The notes beneath the pieces were generated by a model that searched no databases, was not told the origin of the DNA, and saw only the letters and a list, made by a program, of their open reading frames with translations. 9,190 nt of DNA, from contig DDMF01000076.1 of NCBI GenBank assembly GCA_002340515.1, forward strand, positions 1 through 9,190, read 5' to 3'. The position numbers were made by a program, and so were the translations under genes. Source of the DNA: Rhodobacteraceae bacterium UBA2553 (GTDB lineage Bacteria > Pseudomonadota > Alphaproteobacteria > Rhodobacterales > Rhodobacteraceae). This document shows, one piece after another, positions 5,943-9,190 of the stretch (the stretch's first letter is position 1; each line of letters starts with the position of its first letter).

Positions 5943-6641
5943 ATGTCTGTTAAGGCTGTGTTGTTTGACAAAGATGGAACTCTGTTTCATTTCGGTGCCA
6001 CCTGGGAGAGTTGGGCCAGCGCCGTCTTGGTTCGGCTGACCGAAGGCGACAGCGCGCGCGCGCGTGAAATTGGCGCAGCCATCGGGTTTGATACGGATGC
6101 AAAACAGTTTTCTCAGGACAGTATCGTGATCGCAGGAACCCCCGAAGAAGTGGTTAATGTGTTGGTCACTTTCATTGACATGCCACCTGAGGCTTTGGAA
6201 AGAATTCTTAACGAAGAGGCCGCCAATGCCCCTCAGGCTCAGGCGGTCGACCTGAAGGAGTGTCTCGGAGGGCTAAAGGCGCGTGGGATTGGCTTGGGTG
6301 TGGCCACCAATGATGCGGAAATGCCTGCGCGCGCGCATCTATCAGGCGCTGGCGTGACTGATCTGTTCGACTTCATCGCTGGTTATGACAGCGGGTTCGG
6401 GGGTAAACCTGCTCCCGGACAATGCCTCGCCTTTGCCAAACAGATGGGTGTCGCGCCGGAAGACGTGGTTATGGTGGGGGATTCTTTGCATGATTTGCAC
6501 GCCGGGCGTGCGGCGGGCATGAGAACGGTTGGGGTATTGACTGGGCTCGCGACCGAGGCCGAATTGTCGCAACATGCGGACATTGTCTTGCCGGATATCG
6601 GTCATTTGCCCAATTGGCTGGATCAACAGGCGGCCGTGTAA
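5943..6641 (+). CDS. HAD-superfamily phosphatase, phosphoglycolate phosphatase-like
   Basis: All four HAD motifs are present in the 232-residue protein: motif I FDKDGTLF with nucleophile Asp9 and acid/base Asp11; motif II VATND with Thr122; motif III Lys155 in GGKPAPG; motif IV VGDSLHD with Asp180 and Asp184. A helical cap of about 95 residues lies between motifs I and II, which is subfamily IA (Gph-like). It should be a soluble Mg-dependent phosphatase acting on a small phosphorylated metabolite. Phosphoglycolate is a common guess for this group, but the sequence does not fix the substrate. GGAGGAG lies about seven bases before the start. It follows DUF3572 by 59 bp with no visible terminator, so the two probably form one transcript. 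Confidence 0.9.
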   Translation: MSVKAVLFDKDGTLFHFGATWESWASAVLVRLTEGDSARAREIGAAIGFDTDAKQFSQDSIVIAGTPEEVVNVLVTFIDMPPEALERILNEEAANAPQAQAVDLKECLGGLKARGIGLGVATNDAEMPARAHLSGAGVTDLFDFIAGYDSGFGGKPAPGQCLAFAKQMGVAPEDVVMVGDSLHDLHAGRAAGMRTVGVLTGLATEAELSQHADIVLPDIGHLPNWLDQQAAV

Positions 6642-6658
6642 GGTCGCGTGGCCTTTCT
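6642..6658 (+). terminator. Weak terminator-like hairpin after the HAD gene
   Basis: GGTC and GGCC (one G-T pair) can form a four-base-pair stem around GCGT, followed by TTTCT. It starts directly after the stop codon. The short stem makes it a low-confidence call. Confidence 0.25.
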
Positions 6659-6725
6659 AGATCACTAAAAGTTTCAACATATTATTGAACATGCCTTGAA
6701 CGGTGTTCTTGCTGTCATACGGGCG

Positions 6726-6741
6726 TTTTCTGTTTTTTAAC
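6726..6741 (+). promoter_or_regulatory. Candidate CtrA-like site before the H-NOX operon
   Basis: TTTT-N7-TTAAC matches seven of nine positions of the alphaproteobacterial CtrA consensus TTAA-N7-TTAAC, with the TTAAC half intact. It ends 46 bp before the H-NOX start codon. The region 6642-6787 is otherwise AT-rich, and I see no clear sigma-70 pair in it. The site sits inside a T-rich stretch, which raises the chance of a random match. Confidence 0.35.
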
Positions 6742-6787
6742 AAAGGCCCCCTAGGCTCATCTGGTCACTTATCAGGGCGAGTGAGAT

Positions 6788-7375
6788 ATGCACGGCTTAA
6801 TTGACCGATCTTTAGAAAGTTTTTTGCGCGGGACTTATGGTGATGAGTTCTGGATGGATCTTATTCGGGAAATTGACCCTGGATTTGACAGTTTCGAACC
6901 GATGTTTCGGTATGATGCCGTCTTGACCCAGACCGTGGTCAATCAGGCGGCGGAGTTGCTGGGGAAAACGCGCGACAATCTGCTCGAGGATTTCGGCACC
7001 TACCTTATCGTGGACACTCGCTCGGAGCGGGTGCGGCGCTTGTTGCGCTTCGGTGGCGTGAATTTCACCGAATTTCTTCATTCTCTCGAGGATCTTCCCG
7101 GACGTGCGCGGTTGGCCGTGCCGGATATGGATATGCCTGAAATTGAAGTGGATGAATTGTCAGAAGGGGCGTATGTGCTCTCGATTTGTCATCCAGAACC
7201 TGGCTTTGGTCATGTCATACTGGGGGCACTACGCGCTTTGGCTGATGATTACGGGGCCTTGGTGTTGTTGGACTATAACGGGCGCTCTGGTCAGACTGAA
7301 ACCCTGTCTGTGGACCTTCTGGATATGTCTTACACCGAAGGGCGCAGCTTTGATCTTGCAGCTGGGACAGGATAA
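6788..7375 (+). CDS. H-NOX (heme NO-binding, HNOB) protein lacking the heme ligand
   Basis: The 195-residue length and the N-terminus MHGLIDRSLESFLRGTYG with following FWMDLI are typical of H-NOX domains, which normally bind heme and sense NO or O2. In the family the proximal heme ligand is the His in an FL-x-x-LD-x-[LV]-H pattern. Here the aligned segment FTEFLHSLEDLPGR (93-106) has Pro104 at that place and no His nearby on the same helix face; His98 lies six residues earlier. The YxSxR motif that holds the heme propionates aligns roughly with 133-137 (ICHPE) and is not recognisable. Heme binding in the standard way is therefore doubtful. The downstream cyclase gene starts three bases after the stop, in the same frame, so this protein is probably its regulatory partner. 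The ribosome site is weak (GTGAG at 6781-6785). Confidence 0.85.
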   Translation: MHGLIDRSLESFLRGTYGDEFWMDLIREIDPGFDSFEPMFRYDAVLTQTVVNQAAELLGKTRDNLLEDFGTYLIVDTRSERVRRLLRFGGVNFTEFLHSLEDLPGRARLAVPDMDMPEIEVDELSEGAYVLSICHPEPGFGHVILGALRALADDYGALVLLDYNGRSGQTETLSVDLLDMSYTEGRSFDLAAGTG

Positions 7376-7378
7376 ATC

Positions 7379-8374
7379 ATGACCGCACATTTGCCAATTT
7401 CGCTCAGTTTTGAGGCGCTTGACTATATGATGCCGATGAGCTTGGTCTTGAATGCCAAGGGCATTGTGATTCATGCTGGACCGACGCTGCGTAAAGTTTT
7501 ACCGGGAAAAGTTCTGGAAGGCACCAGTGTGTTTCGCCTTGTCGAAATGCGTCGCCCCAAAAAATTGACCAGTATTGATCAGGTGCGGGAATTTGATGGT
7601 GCTAAACTCTACCTTCGTATTCGCGATTCCCATTCTACCCCTTTGATTGGTACAATGACCTGCCTTCCGGGCAGCGAGGGGGTGTTACTGAATCTGTCTT
7701 TTGGCATTTCGGTGGTCGACGCCGTGGGGCGCTACGGATTGGCTGGATCAGATTTCGCACCAACAGATTTGACCGTTGAAATGCTCTATCTGGTCGAAGC
7801 GAAGTCCGCAGCGATGGAAGCGACCAATCAAATGGCACACCGTTTTCTGGGGGCAAAGACCGAAGCCGAGGCTGAGGCCCTGTCCGACGAGTTGACCGGG
7901 TTAAAGAATCGACGTGCTCTTGATCAGGTTTTGTCACGATTTCTGGCGGGGAAAAATCGCTTTGCCCTGATGCACCTTGATCTGGATTTTTTTAAGGCTG
8001 TGAATGACACGCTCGGGCATGCGGCAGGTGACAAAGTTCTGCAGGAGGTCGCGAGGATTCTGACGGAAGAAACCCGAGAGGGGGACACCGTTGCGCGGGT
8101 TGGTGGTGACGAGTTCGTCTTGGTCATGAAGGGTCTTACAGACCACGAGCGGCTTTCGGCCATTGCACAGCGGATGATTGAAAAACTCGAAGTACCCATT
8201 ACGTTTCGTGATGAAGAGTGCCAAATTTCTGCAAGTATTGGGATGGTTACAAGCTCGGAATATGTTGAGCCAAATGCCGACCAGATGATTGATGACGCGG
8301 ACGTGGCTCTGTACGCATCCAAAAACCGGGGGCGTGCCTGTTATACGGTTTACACACCGGATCTTCGCGAATAA
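7379..8374 (+). CDS. HNOBA-coiled coil-GGDEF diguanylate cyclase
   Basis: The 331-residue protein starts with a PAS-like domain (about 8-125) resembling the HNOBA domain of soluble guanylate cyclase. Visible marks are MPMSLVLNAKGIVIHAGPTL, then a VFRLVEMRRP segment (51-60), a core of beta strands to GVLLNLSF, and VGRYGLAGSDFAPTD (116-130), which parallels the end of that domain in sGC. A helical coiled-coil segment (about 131-168) leads to the GGDEF domain. DELTGLKNRR at 170-179, LDLDFFKAVND, the active-site GGDEF at 242-246, and the inhibitory RxxD at Arg233-Asp236 are all intact, so it should make cyclic di-GMP and be limited by product. There is no signal peptide or membrane segment. AGGA at 7369-7372 is six bases before the ATG. 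HNOBA partners with HNOB, encoded just upstream, so I infer a complex of the two. Confidence 0.85.
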   Translation: MTAHLPISLSFEALDYMMPMSLVLNAKGIVIHAGPTLRKVLPGKVLEGTSVFRLVEMRRPKKLTSIDQVREFDGAKLYLRIRDSHSTPLIGTMTCLPGSEGVLLNLSFGISVVDAVGRYGLAGSDFAPTDLTVEMLYLVEAKSAAMEATNQMAHRFLGAKTEAEAEALSDELTGLKNRRALDQVLSRFLAGKNRFALMHLDLDFFKAVNDTLGHAAGDKVLQEVARILTEETREGDTVARVGGDEFVLVMKGLTDHERLSAIAQRMIEKLEVPITFRDEECQISASIGMVTSSEYVEPNADQMIDDADVALYASKNRGRACYTVYTPDLRE

Positions 8375-8407
8375 TACCCAGTCCGCGCCAAGCAGTATTA
8401 CGTCGGG

Positions 8408-8436
8408 TTGACAGCCGATCCTGGCTTGCGTACCGC
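8408..8436 (+). promoter_or_regulatory. Possible sigma-70 promoter before the small exported protein
   Basis: A perfect TTGACA lies at 8408-8413. At 17-bp spacing the -10 would be TACCGC (8431-8436), a poor match. A better-looking TATAGA at 8440-8445 is too far away at 26 bp. The -35 is strong, and the exact -10 is unresolved. Confidence 0.4.
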
Positions 8437-8489
8437 TCATATAGATCAAGGATATTGTTGATTTAAAGTGGGTTAAGGGCAGGGTGATT

Positions 8490-8837
8490 ATGGGTAAGCT
8501 ATTGACGATCATAGGGGTTGTAACCAGCCTTTGCTGCGGATCAGCGCTGGCGGAGACCAGTGAAACGGTGCAAGAAATTTTGGGGCGTACATTGGAAAAC
8601 GACAATGTCAAAAATGCCCATATCTATGCGGATGGCACTTTGGACGGCGTTTTTAACGGAATTTCGTATGCGGGGAATTGGTCGTTGGACAGCGGAAAGT
8701 TTTGTCGTGAATTGACCCGTGGACTGCTCGGAGAACGCACTTGCCTTGAGTTGACGCCGGTGCGGGATCTCACAGGGGCTCTGATCGCCATTAATTTTCG
8801 GGCATCAGATGTCGTGACCCGCTTCGAACTGAGATAG
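8490..8837 (+). CDS. Small exported protein of unknown function
   Basis: I do not recognise a named family with confidence. The 115-residue precursor has a signal peptide (MGKLLTIIGVV, then GSALA with probable cleavage after residue 21). CC at residues 15-16 does not make a lipobox because Leu precedes the first Cys. The mature part of about 94 residues looks like a small beta-sheet domain: HIYADGTLDGVF, then a G-x-W segment (GNWSLDSG), KFCREL with Cys72, ERTCLEL with Cys85, and a terminal strand. The two Cys could form a disulfide in the periplasm. Similar small secreted Rhodobacterales proteins share a dG-G-G-W-FCR-C pattern as far as I recall, often under misleading enzyme names. ATG at 8490 is preferred because AGGG at 8481-8484 is five bases upstream; the alternative is GTG at 8484. 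It lies 115 bp after the cyclase gene with its own possible promoter, so it is probably independent. Confidence 0.7.
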   Translation: MGKLLTIIGVVTSLCCGSALAETSETVQEILGRTLENDNVKNAHIYADGTLDGVFNGISYAGNWSLDSGKFCRELTRGLLGERTCLELTPVRDLTGALIAINFRASDVVTRFELR

Positions 8838-8866
8838 GCGCGTAGGTACTGCGGCGACATCCCCTA

Positions 8867-8895
8867 ACTTGATGAAACCGCAATTTTCGTCAAGT
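8867..8895. repeat. Hairpin of 11 base pairs after the small exported gene
   Basis: ACTTGATGAAA (8867-8877) pairs with TTTCGTCAAGT (8885-8895) around a seven-base loop, with a single G-T pair. It lies between two converging transcripts, the exported protein gene and the tRNA. No T tract follows on either strand, so it may end or protect transcripts without being a standard intrinsic terminator. Confidence 0.5.
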
Positions 8896-8922
8896 GATGT
8901 AACAACAGACTGTAGGTGGAAG

Positions 8923-8997
8923 TGGCAGCCCGTACGAGAATCGAACTCGTCTTTCCAGGTTGAAAACCTGGCGTCCTAACCGATAGACGAACGGGCC
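8923..8997 (-). tRNA. tRNA-Glu (UUC)
   Basis: On the minus strand the gene folds as a complete cloverleaf of 75 nt with an encoded CCA (TGG at 8923-8925 on the plus strand). The acceptor arm pairs GGCCCGT with ACGGGCT, with G-U as its first pair, and the discriminator base is G. The anticodon stem CCAGG/CCTGG encloses TTTTCAA, giving anticodon UUC at 8962-8964. The T arm contains GTTCGATTC between ACGAG and CTCGT. The D arm contains CGGTTAGGA. All match tRNA-Glu. Confidence 0.97.
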
Positions 8998-9032
8998 ACT
9001 CTGTCGGTGAAGCGGGTTTAGTCAGTCCTCGG

Positions 9033-9060
9033 ATAAGACGCAACCCCGAAATTGCATCAA
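9033..9060 (-). promoter_or_regulatory. Possible promoter of tRNA-Glu
   Basis: On the minus strand TTGATG (9055-9060) and TCTTAT (9033-9038) are separated by 16 bp. Each matches four of six sigma-70 positions. The -10 ends 35 bp before the mature 5' end of the tRNA, giving a leader of about 28 nt. The rest of 8998-9170 shows no gene. Confidence 0.4.
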
Positions 9061-9170
9061 GATCGTGAATTTATTATTCTTTATCAAATGAATGATTTGG
9101 CGCAGCCACAAGTGACTGATGCGCAAATAAATTGAGCACTATGAAACTTTAAGCTGGTGATTAGGGGAAA

Positions 9171-9190
9171 TGGCAGCCCGTACGAGAATC
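9171..9190 (-). tRNA. Partial second tRNA-Glu copy, cut by the window end
   Basis: The last 20 bases are identical to 8923-8942, the 3' end of tRNA-Glu including encoded CCA, and are offset by 248 bp. The simplest reading is a tandem second tRNA-Glu running off the window. A duplicated tRNA 3' end alone, as left by an integrated element, cannot be excluded because only 20 bases are visible. Confidence 0.75.

Noticed and set aside
6671..6687. Inverted repeat TTCAA-N7-TTGAA before the H-NOX gene
   Set aside because: The arms are only five bases in AT-rich DNA, and orientation and spacing do not fit an FNR/Dnr box (TTGAT-N4-ATCAA).
8445..8462. ATCAA-N8-TTGAT inverted repeat before the small exported gene
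   Set aside because: The half-sites are in the opposite order to an FNR box and the arms are short, so it is easily random.
7934..8611. Minus-strand open frame of 225 codons
   Set aside because: It is antisense to the GGDEF domain, which carries all expected motifs, and runs through the following intergenic region. No supporting ribosome site or domain.

Overview
The window looks like chromosomal DNA of a marine alphaproteobacterium of the Rhodobacteraceae (Roseobacter group). The reasons are moderately high GC with Rhodobacteraceae-type codon use, a DUF3572 protein beside a PleD-type regulator, and a family-typical sigma/membrane-protein cassette. Genus and species cannot be read from the sequence. 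No transposase, integrase, phage gene, CRISPR array or rRNA is present.

Layout. A DMT/EamA-type permease (+, 44-952) converges on a Nudix hydrolase (-, 969-1664). A four-gene plus-strand cluster follows: an exported protein with four EF-hands (1871-2482), an ECF sigma factor (2569-3150), a single-pass membrane protein that is the likely anti-sigma factor (3137-3541), and a membrane-anchored protein of the CnrX/CpxP-like periplasmic sensor type (3544-4056). The last three are tightly coupled by a 14-nt overlap and a 2-nt gap. A PleD-like REC-REC-GGDEF protein (-, 4124-5512) converges on that cluster and diverges from DUF3572 (+, 5605-5883) and a HAD phosphatase (+, 5943-6641). Next is a two-gene operon of an H-NOX (HNOB) protein (6788-7375) and an HNOBA-coiled coil-GGDEF protein (7379-8374), then a small exported protein (8490-8837). 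The window ends with tRNA-Glu(UUC) on the minus strand and the first 20 nt of a second, so far identical, copy.

Signalling theme. Two diguanylate cyclases lie within about 4.3 kb. Both have intact GG(D/E)EF active sites and RxxD inhibitory sites, but their sensory inputs are unusual. The PleD homologue has Gly53 where the phosphoacceptor Asp is expected, and its second receiver also lacks the Asp. The H-NOX protein has Pro104 where the proximal heme His is expected, and I find no YxSxR heme-propionate motif.

The H-NOX operon reproduces the domain order of animal soluble guanylate cyclase (HNOB, HNOBA, coiled coil, cyclase), with a GGDEF domain in place of the guanylate cyclase. It is divided by one TAA stop, and the two reading frames are in phase. 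The sigma-factor cluster is a plausible envelope-sensing module in which a calcium-binding-type exported protein sits next to a CnrH/CnrY/CnrX-like arrangement.
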